Shown: positions 36,146 to 48,219, counted from the first letter of the stretch. The stretch is DNA of 64,000 nt from Hydrangea macrophylla (GCA_033977485.1 CM066995.1:46623162-46687161), one strand, 5' to 3'. Notes: generated by a model not told the origin, from the sequence alone. Made by a program: numbers and translations.

Positions 36146-36659
36146 GGCAAAAGTTCTTGAAATTACGCTTACCTCCCCACGAGTTCCTCAAACTTCTAAT
36201 TAGTTCTCGAAACTTCGCGCACATCCATTTTATGCCTTTACAAGTGAAAACTATGAATTTCAAAAGTTTTCGACTAAGTTTCGTTTGGGTCCAAAATTAA
36301 CGTCCGAAAACTATATTCTGTGGAATATCTACACAACCTACCTTTTAATTAACGTATCACTCACGTTCTCACCACAGTTCTCAAAATGGTATAATAATAT
36401 CAAATATTACTAGAATTATACTACACAGGTATAATTACTATTCACAGAAATACCAGATAAGGTCAAATAACATTTAAATCATATAAATGCCATTTACTCA
36501 TGATTATGCAATATGAACTTCCATATTCTCGTGTCCTTACTGACACCTTACCGTTGACCACAGTCAACCACTTATCCTCAATTATCATATATCAATGATA
36601 ATTCATAAAATTTCATATCATGCATGATTAAACTATGAAATTCTGGAACGGGCATGACA

Positions 36660-36685
36660 ACTCTCCCCTCCAAAAAGGAAGTTTG
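36660..36685 (-). promoter_or_regulatory. Polypurine tract of the chromovirus
   Basis: The minus strand reads TTTTTGGAGGGGAGAGT immediately before the 3' LTR. This purine run primes plus-strand DNA synthesis. Confidence 0.8.
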
Positions 36686-36701
36686 TCCCCAAACTTATAC
36701 C

Positions 36702-39700
36702 TCATACGTCGAACAGGTACGGATACTCATTCCGCATGTCTTCCTCATTTTCCCACGTAGCCTCTTCAACAGTGTGACTACGCCATAGTACTTTCACCAT
36801 TGGAATAGTCTTGGTTCTCAGAACTTGTTCTTTGCGATCCAAGATTTCTATCGGTTGTTCCACATAAGTCAAGTCTTCCTGAATCTGCAACGGTTCAGGT
36901 ACAATGATCTTATTCGCATCTGTCATACATCGTCTCAACATCGACACGTGAAACACATTGTGTACATGTTCCAACTCTGATGACAAGGCCAATCGATAAG
37001 CCATTGGACCTACTCTCTCTAGGATCTCAAAAGGTCCTATGAATCTTGGATTGAGCTTTCCCCTCTTTCCAAATCGTACAATGCCTTTCGAAGACGATGT
37101 TCTCAAGTATACAAAATCTCCAACCTCAAAATTCATCGATCGTCGTTTAGAGTCGGCATAACTCTTATATCGGCTCTGAGCTACCTTGAGTCGCTCTTGA
37201 ATCAACTTCACTTTTTCAGCAGTCACCTGTATTAACTCAGGTCCTAATAACTTCCTTTCTCCAACCTCGGTCCAACAAATCGGTGATCGACACTCACGGC
37301 CATACAGAGCTTCATATGGTGCCATATCAATACTTGACTGAAACCCGTTGTTATAAGCAAATTCAATTAACGGCAAGTGGTGCTCCCAATCATTCCCAAA
37401 ATATAATACACAAAGTTTCAACATATCCTCTAGCGTCTGAATCATGCGCTCTGACTGTCCATCGGTCTGAGGATGAAATGCAGTACTGAAACTCAATTTC
37501 GTACCCATAGCCTTTTGCAAACTTCCCCAAAACCTTGACGTAAAACTACTATCGCGATCTGATACAATCATAGATGGGACTCCATGTAGTCTTACAATCT
37601 CTTTCACATACAATTCCGCTAACTTGGACGGTTTAGTCGTCTTGATCGGTAGAAAATGAGCTGACTTGGTTAATCGGTCAACTATAACCCAAATCTTATC
37701 ATTCTTATTGATTGATCGTGGAAACCCTGAAACAAAGTCCATCGTAATCTCATCCTACTTCCATTCTGACACAGGTAGAGGTTGTAGTAACCCCGCGGGT
37801 ACTTGTCTCTCTGCCTTGACCTGTTGACATGCCGAACATTTGGATACAAACTTGGCAACTTCACGCTTCATACCCTTCCACCAAAAGTTTTCCCTCGGGT
37901 TTCTGTACATCTTATTACTTCCCGGGTGTACTGAATATCTCGTACTATGAGCTTCTTCTAGAATTCTCTCTTTCAAGTCTTTCACATTTGGTACACATAA
38001 TCGATTTCCTAGTTTCAATGTTCCTCGTTCCAACACAAAAGCAGGTCGCTTCCCCAAAGGTATCTCATCCCTCATTTTGCACGAATAGACATCGTTGAAT
38101 TGTTCTTTCTGAATCTCATCAATAATATCTGGGTGTGCCATGATTGCCATTATTAAGCCACCACTAACCTTTGGTATCACATCCAAGTCTAAACGTTCCA
38201 TTTCCTTTACTAATTCCTTTTGTTGCGTTAGCTCGTCGGCTAAGTTCCTCGGCGTCTTCCGGCTTAATGCATCGGCGACTACATTCGCCTTTCCCGGATG
38301 GTACTCAATCGAAAGATCGTAATCCTTCATCAACTCCAACCATCTTTGTTGTCTCATGTTCAAGTCCCGTTGGGTGAAAATGTATTTCAAACTCTTGTGG
38401 TCTGTGAATATCTCACACTTTTCCCCATACAAGTAGTGTCTCCAAATTTTCAAAGCATGAATTACTGCGGCTAATTCAAGATCATGGGTCGGATAATTAA
38501 CCTCATGTGTCTTTAACTGTCTTGAAGCATATGCAATTACTTTACCACCTTGCATCAACACGCATCCCAACCCTTGATGCGACGCATCACTATAGATCAT
38601 AAACCCCTCGGTTCCAGATGGTATTGTCAAAATAGGTGCTCTCATCAACCGTGACTTCAATTCTTAAAAACTGTCCTCACATTCCTGACTCCATTCAAAT
38701 GTAACTCCCTTTCTCATCAACCTTGTCATAGGCAATGAAATCTTCGAGAAATGTTCAATAAAACGGCGGTAGTATCCCGCTAATCCCAAGAAACTTTGAA
38801 TTTCAGATACGGAAGTCGGTCTTTGCCAATTTGATACAGCTTCTACTTTGTGAGGGTCAACTGAAACTCTATTCTTATCAATCACGTGACTAAGAAAAGT
38901 AATACTAGACAACCAAAATTCACATTTCTTGAATTTACCAAATAATTGTTTCTCTCGTAATCTCTGAAGTATCAACCTCAAGTGGTTCTCGTGTGTTATC
39001 TCACTTGGCGAATAAACAAGGATATCGTCGATGAACACTATCACAAAATCATCCAAATAGTCCTTAAAGACTCGGCTCATAAGATCCATGAATGCAGCTG
39101 GTGCATTGGTAACTCCAAATGGCATAACTAAGAACTCATAGTGTCCATAACGCGTTCTAAAAGCTGTTTTCTCAACATCTTCGGCCTTCACTTTCAACTG
39201 ATGATAACCTGATCTTAGGTCTATTTTGGAGAATACTTGTGCCCCACAAAGTTGATCAAATAAGTCATCAATTCTGGGTAGTGGATACTTGTTCTTGATT
39301 GTCAATTTGTTCAGTTCCCGATAATCCACACACATTCTCATTGAACCATCTTTCTTCTTTACAAACAACACTGGAGCTCCCCACGGCGAAATACTTGGTC
39401 GAATGAAACCCTTGTCAAGTAACTCTTGTAGTTGAACTTTCAGTTCCTTCAATTCTACTGGTGCCATTCTATACGATGCTTTGGATACCGGCCTTGAGTC
39501 TGGTATAATCTCAATAGTGAACTCGACCTCTCTCTCAATAAGAACATCTGGTAGCTCATCAGGAAATACATCTGAATATTCTCGCACTATCGGAATGTCT
39601 TCCACTTTTAATTCAGTCGCCGAGACATTAGTCATTGAACATAGAAATCCATGACATCCCTTTTTCAATAACTTTCCCGCTCGGATAGCTGAAATCAAGT

Positions 39701-41210
39701 ACGGCGGCGGTGTAACCCCACTTCCTTGAAAACAAAAGTTCCCATATACCGGTGATCGAAAATTAACCTCTTTCCGTTCACAGTCTATCGTAGCTTGGTT
39801 AAGGGCTAACCAATCCATTCCCAGTATCACATCGAAATGGTTCACCACAATCGGTATAAGGTCTACGGTCATCAATTTCTCACCTAATTTGATCTCACAG
39901 TTCTTATATATAGTAGACGTCACTATCGATTTACTAAGTGGCACAGCAATAGACAATTCATATCCTAACAGTGCCGATTTAACATTCAAATGTTCAACAA
40001 AAGCATGCGATACAAATGAATGCGTAGATCCCGAGTCAACAAGTATGCGTGCTAAGTGCGAACATACAAGCACCATACCTGAGACTACTGTCTCTGAAGT
40101 AGTCATATCTCCTGGGTTCATCTGATATGCTCTTCCTTGACGTTGTTCAGTCCTTTGTCCCCCGTCATTGGATTGTTTAGGCTTTGACCCACTGGAAGCC
40201 ATAGAACTAGCTCCTTGTTGAGAATACTGCTTCGGGCAATCCTTGGCTTGATGTCCAAACACTCCACAATCATAACACTTGCCTCTCATGTCGGGTGTCG
40301 AATTAGTACTACCCCCGCCTTGGTTCCTGTTCTGGGGTTTGGTCATGAAACATCGGCCTGAGTGTGGTCTGTTGCAAAGCGAACACAATGGTATGTTACT
40401 TGGCGTTCTCCTGAAATCACTGGAACTAGAACCAGAGCCTCTTTGAAACGGTCTCTTGAAAGATCCGCCTTGGTTCCTATCCCCACTCTCATTGTTTCGT
40501 TTTCCGTGCTGATTCTGCCTCGACCTTTCCATCCCACTCTCGGCCACTAGTGCCGTTTGTTGTACTACTGCCACGGTCGAATGCTCGTAAGTCTCTACCC
40601 TCAAACGAATATTTTTCCTTAAACCCTCTTCAAATTTCCTTGCCCTATCTTCCTCCTCTGGTACAGAACCCTTTCCAAACCTCAACAACGCATTGTACTT
40701 GGAAGTATACTCCGTCACAGTCATGTCTCCTTGCTTCAAGTTATCAAATTCTCGCTTCTTTGCATTGTAGGTGGCTCGTGGAAAGAACCGTCGATTGAAT
40801 TCCGCCTTGAACCCTTCCCAAGTAATCGGTGCCCCTTGATCTAGTACATTTACCCACCAGTTCTGGGCTTCACCCTTCAGTACATCACTTGCATTTTCCA
40901 TCTTCTCCCTATCGATCATCGGGATAGATCGGAAGATTCGTTCCATGTCCATTATCCAATGTTCTGCGAGCGTTGGATCGGGTATCCCATGAAATTCCAT
41001 CAGTTTCTTGCGAACAAACTGTTTAGATATTGATCTCATACCCCTATTTTCAGGCGCATGAACTACTACTATCGGCTCTGGCTCCAATGGAGCTATTGGA
41101 GGCAACCGTTCTGCTATATTTTGGATCATGTCACCCATATTCCCCATCATTTCAGTCATGTCATTCATACGTCGAGTGTGTGGCGATAGTTCTCGCTCTT
41201 CGTCACTCAT
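36702..41210 (-). pseudogene. gag-pol: Chromovirus gag-pol polyprotein with two nonsense codons
   Basis: One frame of 1503 codons from the ATG at 41210. Gag core near residues 110-200 ([17 protein letters not shown]), CCHC knuckle [14 protein letters not shown] near 310, protease active site [10 protein letters not shown] near 392. RT follows with [20 protein letters not shown] and the catalytic FIDDILVYS near 725. RNase H starts at [10 protein letters not shown] near 873. Integrase has an HHCC finger (CSACQQVK), then D (MDFVSGFP), D (VSDRDSSFTSRFW) and E (GQSERMIQ) near 1157, 1216 and 1254. A chromodomain-like tail follows (VKVLWRSHTVEEATWENEED). Stops: TAA at 38666-38664, where relatives have CAA, and TAG at 37757-37755, where relatives have TGG. 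All catalytic residues seen are kept. Confidence 0.92.
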
Positions 41211-41395
41211 GATTTAAATCCTGTAGTTCTCAATGCATAAACACTATGCATGTACAACAATAACAATATCATGTATGTGAACCAACATCCATATGCATCA
41301 AACATCTCTAAGATGTATGAATGAAATTGAAAACATGTGGCAATTCACTCAACACTCCACTCGTCGTCGAACGTTCCCAAAGTTTTGTTACCTAT

Positions 41396-41410
41396 AGCTC
41401 TGATACCAAT
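41396..41410 (-). promoter_or_regulatory. Primer-binding site, initiator tRNA-Met
   Basis: The minus strand reads TTGGTATCAGAGC shortly after the 5' LTR end at 41414. TGGTATCAGAGC is the complement of the plant initiator tRNA-Met 3' end. Confidence 0.9.
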
Positions 41411-41646
41411 AAATGTCACGACCCATCACACTACGCGTGAAAATAGGACACGTGGCACGCCATCAAGGCTCATCCAAACATCATATAACTATACGCAGCG
41501 GAAAGAACTGTTAAAACAACCCTGGGTATTTTAAAACTTAGGGAACATTACCCTCTAAGTTTGTAAAAAACCACTGAAATCAGAGTTATAAAAAGTTTTG
41601 GCCATTTGAATCCTTTCAAAAGAAAACTGTTTTTGAAAACAGGGGA

Positions 41647-41943
41647 CCAGTCGACTGATCAAGGGTCCGGTCGACTGGTGATCTCCAATAAAGAAGTATA
41701 AAAAAAAAAATACAACAGCCCATCCAGTCGACTGTGTCGGGGACCCAGTCGACTGGTGCCCAAAATTTTCAGTCGACTGAATACGTCCAGTCGACTGGTA
41801 CCCTAACCAGCAGAATGCCCTGACCTGAGGACCCGTCCAGTCGACTGTTTTCTCAACCCAGTCGACTGAACCTCAGACGAAAACAAACAGAAACCAATAC
41901 AACACAGTGATCCAGTCGACTGGATCAAGAACCAGTCGACTGA
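41647..41943. repeat. CAGTCGACTG palindrome array, right LTR
   Basis: Same ten sites as in the left LTR; nine are exact CAGTCGACTG and one is CGGTCGACTG. The two sites mutated in the left LTR are intact here. Confidence 0.95.
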
Positions 41944-43040
41944 TTCCTATCAGCATAGCTTAAAACTGCAGCTTTTCCCTTCAAAGTTCTTCCAATTCCA
42001 AACCAACATATATCTACTCTATTCCATCATTCAAAACATAATTACAGACATCAATTACACGATTTCCATACTACAGTACTAATCCAAGGATCCATTACAA
42101 CATATTACAATGCTCAATTCCTTACACCAGTTTTAGAATTTAAAACAAAAACATATACAAGTGTGATTTCCCCGGCGTTCAACGGCATCACTCATCACGC
42201 TTCTTCTTGTCTTTCTTCTTACCTGCAATGGAGTACATCTCCACTGCTCAGCTATATGCTGAGCGTACAAGTTCTAACATATGCAATATATGACAAATAA
42301 TGCTTTAATCTCATAAATCATACAATAGTCTCTAGGGAGAAAAATACGCATTCATCCGGTAGCGGCAAGTCCAAGCCTTAAACCGCGATACCAATGGCAA
42401 GTCCAAGTCTATCAACCATTGTATCCACAAGTGCCATGGCAAGTCCAAGTCTATCAACCATGCACAGTAGCCGTCGCTACTAAATTCTCAAACATCGAGA
42501 AGCTTACTCCGGCATGAATTTGTATAAGACTCCCCTTTGACCCACATAGACAACTTAACGTGCTCGCGTAAATTTATACATGCTTTTCACAATTTAGCGC
42601 GTGCATAATTAACGGGCCTACAATTAACACATGGATTTCGCCCGGATCACAATTTCGTCGTCGAAATATAAAACATGTATTCCTCTATATTTCACAAGTT
42701 AGGACTTCATACCTCGTGCGAATCTCTTCAAACTTTGAAGGATCGTCTAGGGGGCTAAATAAACCTCGGATTTCGAATTTGAGAAAATTCCTACAAGTTT
42801 ATACCTGTTTTTCCCAAAAGTCTAAAATTAAGATTTTACAAAAACTTGGCCAAACACGGCCTAAGTGGTATCAAAACGTAGATCTTACCTCCACGAGTTC
42901 AAATCTGAAATCTGGAGAAAATCTGACGGACGAACGGTCGTCGATCGGCGTCGCAAAGCCCGTTGGCTCCAAATCTCCCTTCTCTCTCCTCTCTCTAGAT
43001 ATTTATGGAAAGTTTGGATGAGAATGAATCTCATCCTCAT

Positions 43041-43049
43041 CTATTTATA
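43041..43049 (-). promoter_or_regulatory. TATA box driving the chromovirus
   Basis: TATAAATAG on the minus strand in the 5' LTR, about 520 bp from its outer end. The palindrome array lies about 1.1-1.4 kb downstream, within the transcribed leader. Confidence 0.6.
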
Positions 43050-43563
43050 GGCAAAAATTCTTGAAATTACGCTTACCTCCCCACGAGTTCCTCAAACTTC
43101 TAATTAGTTCTCGAAACTTCACGCACATCCATTTTATGCCTTTACAAGTGAAAACTATGAATTTCAAAAGTTTTCGACTAAGTTTCGTTTGGGTCCAAAA
43201 TTAACGTCCGAAAACTATATTCTGTGGAATATCTACACAACCTACCTTTTAATTAACGTATCACTCACGTTCTCATCACAGTTCTCAAAATGGTATAATA
43301 ATATCAAATATCACCAAAATTATACTACACAGGTATAATTACTATTCACATAAATACCAGATAAGGTCAAATAACATTTAAATCATATAAATGTCATTTA
43401 CTCATGATTATGCAATATGAACTTCCATATTCTCGTGTCCTTACTGACACCTTACCGTTGACCACAATCAACCACTTATCCTCAATTATCATATATCAAT
43501 GATAATTCATAAAATTTCATATCATGCATGATTAAACTATGAAATTCTGGAACGGGCATGACA

Positions 43564-43568
43564 GTCGG
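43564..43568. repeat. Right TSD of the chromovirus (gtcgg)
   Basis: Exact copy of 34507-34511, bracketing the insertion. Confidence 0.93.
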
Positions 43569-45243
43569 CCTCCTCCATTAGCCGAGGCCGATTTTGCCAT
43601 CGCCATTCTGTTGGCGAAAAAGCAAGCATCCTTGACAATGGAACCTTAGGAGAGAGTCACTTATACCGGGCTGCATGATTTAGGACTAGTCGATAACTCA
43701 TCGGCCATCTGGGTTATAGAAACTAGAGAACCAGTTTTAGGTATTTCCTTCTTTATGCTTTTCTACGCTCTCCACTTCTCTAATTGATTTTTATTTCTAC
43801 TCCTGTTCAGAGGTCCTTCCACGAGAAAATCCTTCTGGCGTGACCGATATAGAGTCAGACGAAGACGTCCCTCTATCAACTCATCAACGCCGGAATGTGA
43901 CTACAGCCACCCTTAAATCAGGCAAGGTACGTGTTATTCCTTCTGCTTTCCTTTCTTTTTTACTAATGAATGGGGCTGACTTGTCTTTTGTGTGATCATA
44001 GGGAGCCAGTGGCCCTACTTCCAAGAAGATGGGGCAAGCTCAAATGAAGCTCCCTATTTCTCGGGCCAAAATGTCGCCTCCAAAATCTCCCCTTCTTCCT
44101 CCAATTTCAGCCTCCACCCAAGTCGCTCTAGCCGAGGTCGCTCCAGATGACCTACGAGTAATTAATGGCCGAGCTCCAAAGGCTAAGAGATCTTGATGAG
44201 GCAAGGAAGGCCATTCTCAAAGGTGGGGCCAATGTCTTGATGCCTAACACCGACAGCATGTACAACTACCGGTGATACGTCAAAGACAATTGGGGATGAG
44301 AGGCCTTCAGGATTGGATCACCATGACCCCATCGAACTTAGCGACCCTGGGACTCCACATGACGCAGAGATTGTGGGCGAGGAAGAAATCACTAATCAGC
44401 CTCCTTCTACTGGTGGCTCACACAGAGACATTGGTCTCACCTCCGATGCAAACACAGGGAACTACCATTCCACCACCACCACCAACCGTTTCTTCAACCA
44501 CTTCCCCTTCTGTTCAGTTAACATGGTTTCTTCCCTTGCTATTCCCCATCTGATTCTTTTGTGTCTTTATGCTTATTGGACTTTCCTTTGCAAGTTTCTA
44601 GCTCTCTCCTATTCCCTGACTTCAGCTCGGTCTCATCTATCGAGGCCTTCTTTGCCCTTCTAAATCCTAAGCAGCTCCTTCAGACTGAACCCATGGTGGC
44701 CTAGGCTAGTGCTGCTCCTTCTACTACTGAGTATAAACGGGCTGAGGAGTGGTTCCAAACTACGATCCAGCACAAACTCTCCCAACTCCCGGATTTTGAG
44801 GAGTTTTACTCGGCCATGGGCCTTCTGCTTTCTTGTCTGGATATTACTAAAGAGATGAAGGCCCATCTCAAGGACCTGCAAGTGAGGCTACCAGACTATC
44901 TTAACAGACATCGGGCTGCCTCCAAGGTTATATCTGAGATTGAGGAAAAATCAAGGGTGTGCAAAGCTCAAGTTGATAGTCTGGGATCTTACAAGAACCA
45001 GTATAAAGCTTCCAAGGCCATGAAGGAGCGCCTTTTGCAAGACAAGGCTAGGCTTGAGACCAAGTTAGCCAAAATCTAGGCCGATTTGGATAATACTGAC
45101 AGTGGCCTGGCTCTTTTTGAGAAGGCCATTCTTGAGGTTGGCTGAGCTGCACAAGGGCACATGGAAGCCTTGAAAAAAATAGCGGATGAGGTGGGTAGAT
45201 GGGAGGCTGACAAGACTGACACACTTAGAAAGTTGTGTACGCT
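43569..45243 (+). pseudogene. PMD gene fragment, C-terminal part with introns
   Basis: Continues the reading broken at 34511. Two intron-like gaps are clear: 43741-43810 (TTTTAG/GTATTT...CTGTTCAG/AGG, 70 nt) and 43927-44001 (CAAG/GTACGT...ATCATAG/GGA, 75 nt). After them a Ser/Pro-rich region and a coiled-coil segment follow (44816-45079: ITKEMKAHLKDLQVRLPDYL, KSRVCKAQVDSLGSYK). A further helical part (MEALKKIADEVGRWEADK) reaches 45235. Stops at about 45077 and 45142 and several frame changes inactivate it. It ends at the inverted Athila-type LTR. The exact frame joins are uncertain. Confidence 0.65.
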
Positions 45244-45877
45244 TGTGTGCTATACCCAAGTGTAGGTAATCGTGCAAGTAGTAATCTGGTTAAGACCAGG
45301 TCGATCCCATAGGGAAGGTTAATAACTAAATAACTAGATTAATCTCTAAGAGGAAAATAAAAAATTAATATTCAAAAGGTTGTAGAACACAAAGTTCCAC
45401 GAAGTGACTATTACTAAAACAACTAAATTAAACTAATAATTAACTAATTAAATAGAGTGATATTTTAAAACGGGTTTTACTTAATAAAAGGGAATGTTGG
45501 GATTACACGAATCCACCGTGACCTAGCCATCTACCATGCAATTACATTTAAGCTCTAAGGAGTGTGTTTATCTACAGTATTCCGTATTTTCTAAAGATAG
45601 AGAATCAATAGTCCGTTCATAGCTAGGACTACATCATCACATTTATTTCCAAAACACATGAAGGTGGTTTAAAACAATAGTTAAGTCTCGCATTCTGAAT
45701 GGTGTTAGCATTCAAAATGGTTTGCAAAAGTTATTGAAGAAAATTGCCTTAAGGCTTAAAGTAATGAAACTGTTTTGACAAACTGAGCATTTGGGGACAG
45801 TTCGATAACAAATCTCAAAAGTAGGAAGTCTTGGAATACTGCAAAAAGACTACAGACTACTCAAGAATCTGAAGGTT

Positions 45878-45998
45878 TGATCGATTGACGCGCTTTCGAT
45901 CGATCGAATATCATCTCTCGAGCGATCAAAATGTCTTCGATCGCTTGACTATGCGTCTGCTTTGATCGATCGAACTACTTCAATTGATCGAGTGCAGG
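45878..45998. repeat. TCGATCGATCGA-type motif cluster, LTR downstream part
   Basis: About seven units of the TTCGATCGATCGAA type with variants (GATCGATTGA, CTCGAGCGATCA, TTCGATCGCTTGA, TTGATCGATCGAA, CAATTGATCGAG) in 120 bp. Confidence 0.9.
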
Positions 45999-46490
45999 TT
46001 TTATATTGCTGCATGGCAGAGGCTAAAAATCACTATTTCATCATGTTCTCCCAACCTGGTGACTACTCAAACATGGTCTGGAGTGTCACAGATTCGTTTT
46101 TAACGTGAAAATCATTAAAGGCATGTTTGATTGTGATTTTAACATAAAATCTATGAAACCCAAGTGATTTAAAGCTACTATTATGATAACTATCAATTCT
46201 AACATATTAAACTACAATTTTAAGCGACTAGAATGTAAATAAACTGAGATTGCAGAACCTGGAATAGAAGAACTTATATTAAACTATAGAAATCAATCCC
46301 AAAAGCTATATCCAAAGCTTCAAATCTACAAAAATCAAGAATTAACTCTCCTCTCTCTATGTAAATTAATAAAAACTGAAGTGGGCGTCCTTTTGGACGT
46401 GAACAAAATGAGTATATATACATAAACCTAAGGTTAGGGTTAAAAACTATGTCTCTGCTTCGTGCACGTGAGTTCTGATAAAAGGCATGT

Positions 46491-46608
46491 TCGATCAACC
46501 GAACATCACTCGATCGATTGAACTTCTGGAACCTTCGAGCGCTTGAACCTTGTTCGATCGATTGAAACCTCGATCGCTTGAATGATCTTCGATCGCTCGA
46601 GACTCACT
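46491..46608. repeat. TCGATCGATCGA-type motif cluster upstream of the LTR TATA box
   Basis: Six or more units (CGATCAACCGAAC, CTCGATCGATTGAAC, TTCGAGCGCTTGAAC, TTCGATCGATTGAAA, CTCGATCGCTTGAA, TTCGATCGCTCGAG). On the transcribed minus strand the cluster lies about 70-190 bp upstream of TATATATA at 46413-46420. Confidence 0.88.
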
Positions 46609-46986
46609 TTTCATGTTTGAATTGTCTTCCTTAAAATCAAGCATCCCTTTTATCCTGCTTATTCATTTCTTCACACAGGAAGCAGTGATTTGCACAAATT
46701 TTAGCTAAAATAATACAACTTATCATAGATTAATCATATTATGTAAAAGATGGCATTGTAATCCAAATTGCAGATTTACAAGGGAGTTGTAGACTAAATC
46801 AGTGTATTTTTTCATTTTAGCGCGGCTGTATTTTATAAATACCCCCGCTTGTCACAACCCCTAACTAGTGAATTGCTAGTCCCTAGCAATAAAGCAAAAA
46901 ATAAAAACAAGCTAAACTATTGTTATAACGACTAAACTAAAACAAAATAAACTAAAGCAACTAATATAAATAAGAAGAGAAACTAC

Positions 46987-47886
46987 CTAACTGACTCGAA
47001 GCCTGTAAAATCTTGTCTTCCTCTTTTCCCCGATCTTCGCCTTACCTTTCAACTTTCTCTTTTTCTGCGCATTAGAACGGCGCACTACTGTCTCTCCAAA
47101 CTGACTCGAAGCCTGTAAAATCGTGTCTATGGCCAATGGGAGCAATCCAGCCTGCTCAATCACACGATGGATAGGCCAAGGGCCCTTCAGATGACGCTTG
47201 GCGGTAATGTACCATGTGGGCTGGATCAAGAAGTCGATATAGAGTTGAGGCACGCAGACACACAGCCCCGTCCCAATGGCATACTGAACCCGAGCATACC
47301 ACGGTGCCACCTTTTTGTGAAATGAAGTCATCAAAATGCAATTGGCAAGCGCTAGGTGGAGGAGATGATACTGCTCAGTCAAAAACTGATCCTCAATCAG
47401 GGAGATGCCGTTCCAGATCTGAACCGCACCGCTAGTAATTTTACGGATAATGACAAAGGGCAGAGTCTCTGATGTACCGGGTGTGTGCAAATAAAAGTGG
47501 TCGGGAGTCTCCGGTACACCCAAAGCAGCGGCCACAGAAGCTGGGCTGAAAATGATCTCGCGACCTCGGAAGAAAGATCGGTAAGTGAATGGGGCCGCAG
47601 GGTCCTTAATCATGGTTACACATGCTTTATGCACCTAATTGATGTTGATTTTCTTTAACTGCATCAACATCTCGAACCATCTCGGCATGGCACGAATCTG
47701 TGCAAGAAACCACCGGGCAAAAAGCCACACAGCTTCAAGTGGCTGCTCTAACATCACCTTCTGCGCTTGAAAGTATCAGTTGAACCAAACCCGATCCTTG
47801 TCATTCCGAAACCCGTGATCAGGTACCAGATTAGGTATTGTGAGGTCGAGGGGTTTGGATTTATGATACCCCGTAATAGGATTCAT
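46987..47886 (-). pseudogene. Athila env-like ORF
   Basis: The minus strand is in one frame from the ATG at 47886 (MNPITGYHKSKPLDLTIP) to 46987, about 300 codons. It is broken by a TGA after RVWFN and a TAG after KININ, each one transition from a sense codon. The main block reads FTYRSFFRGREIIFSPASVA, ALGVPETPDHFYLH and PWPIHRVIEQAGLLP, with a basic KKRKLKGKAKIGEKRK tail. It resembles the plant-transposon protein family found downstream of pol in Athila elements. No convincing signal peptide or membrane anchor is visible, so an envelope role is inference. A good splice acceptor sits at 47897-47898, just upstream of the ATG. Confidence 0.65.
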
Positions 47887-47896
47887 TTGGAATGCC

Positions 47897-48219
47897 CTGA
47901 AATTGAAAATGAACAGAAAAGATTAAAGAAAACAAAAGTAGAAGACCAAATAAAGAAACTGCCTCTGCATCAATTCCATCAATCGAACAAGTTTCGATCG
48001 ATCAAAAACTTGCTGCATTCGATCGCTCGAAACCAGCTCGATCGATTGAGCACAACGAGATGCGCAGAAAAATGCCAAAAACACCAAAAAAAAAAAAAAA
48101 AAAAAAAAAACAGTCAAGAACCTAAGATTTCTAAGATTACAATTAGGTCTTAGGACCAATGAGGACCACCCCCTTGAGGTTTTAACCAAAAATGGAATAG
48201 GGGTTCAGAGGATCCTTAC
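47897..48219 (-). other. Predicted intron upstream of the env-like ORF
   Basis: Minus-strand donor CCGAG/GTAAGGATC at 48219 and acceptor TTTTCAATTTCAG/GGCATTCC at 47897 bound 323 nt. The acceptor is 10 nt before the env-like ATG. The intron contains a T-run (A25 on the plus strand at 48086-48110) and several GATCGA motifs (47979-48050). Athila env-like genes are known to be expressed from spliced RNA. Confidence 0.5.

Larger units (their letters stand above)
34512..36659 (-). repeat. 3' LTR of the chromovirus (2148 bp)
   Basis: From TGTCACGACCCATCCC to GGAACGGGCATGACA. Only scattered differences from 41414-43563 are visible. Contains a palindrome array (34745-35039), a triple short repeat (35460-35545) and a TATA box on the minus strand (36137-36145). 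Confidence 0.93.
34512..43563 (-). mobile_element. Nearly intact chromovirus (Tekay/Del-like Ty3/gypsy)
   Basis: Complete minus-strand element of 9052 bp with LTRs of 2148 and 2150 bp that look almost identical, a perfect 5 bp TSD, an initiator-Met primer site and a polypurine tract. One gag-pol frame runs from 41210 to 36702 with two nonsense codons. The C-terminal chromodomain-like segment and gag-PR-RT-RH-INT order place it among chromoviruses; very long LTRs and single-ORF organisation suggest the Tekay branch. It inserted recently into the PMD gene. Confidence 0.92.
41414..43563 (-). repeat. 5' LTR of the chromovirus (2150 bp)
   Basis: Near-identical partner of 34512-36659. It carries the palindrome array at 41647-41943 with all copies intact, and the minus-strand TATA box at 43041-43049 that would start the genomic RNA. 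Confidence 0.93.
45244..46856 (-). repeat. 3' LTR of the minus-strand Athila element
   Basis: The right boundary is fixed by GCTTGTCACA/ACCCCTAAC: on the minus strand, an AGTTAGGGGT purine tract followed by TGTGACAAGCGGGGG. The left boundary, near TGTGTGCTATACCC at 45244-45257, is approximate because no second LTR exists for comparison. Near the left end CCCATAGGGAAGG corresponds to the CCCTATGGGATCGACC-like ends of other Athila LTRs. A minus-strand TATATATA lies at 46413-46420, with a GATCGA-motif cluster directly upstream (46491-46608). Confidence 0.65.

Noticed and set aside
47767..48153. 128-codon plus-strand ORF
   Set aside because: Shadow of the env-like ORF and its intron; its Lys-rich end is the A25 homopolymer.
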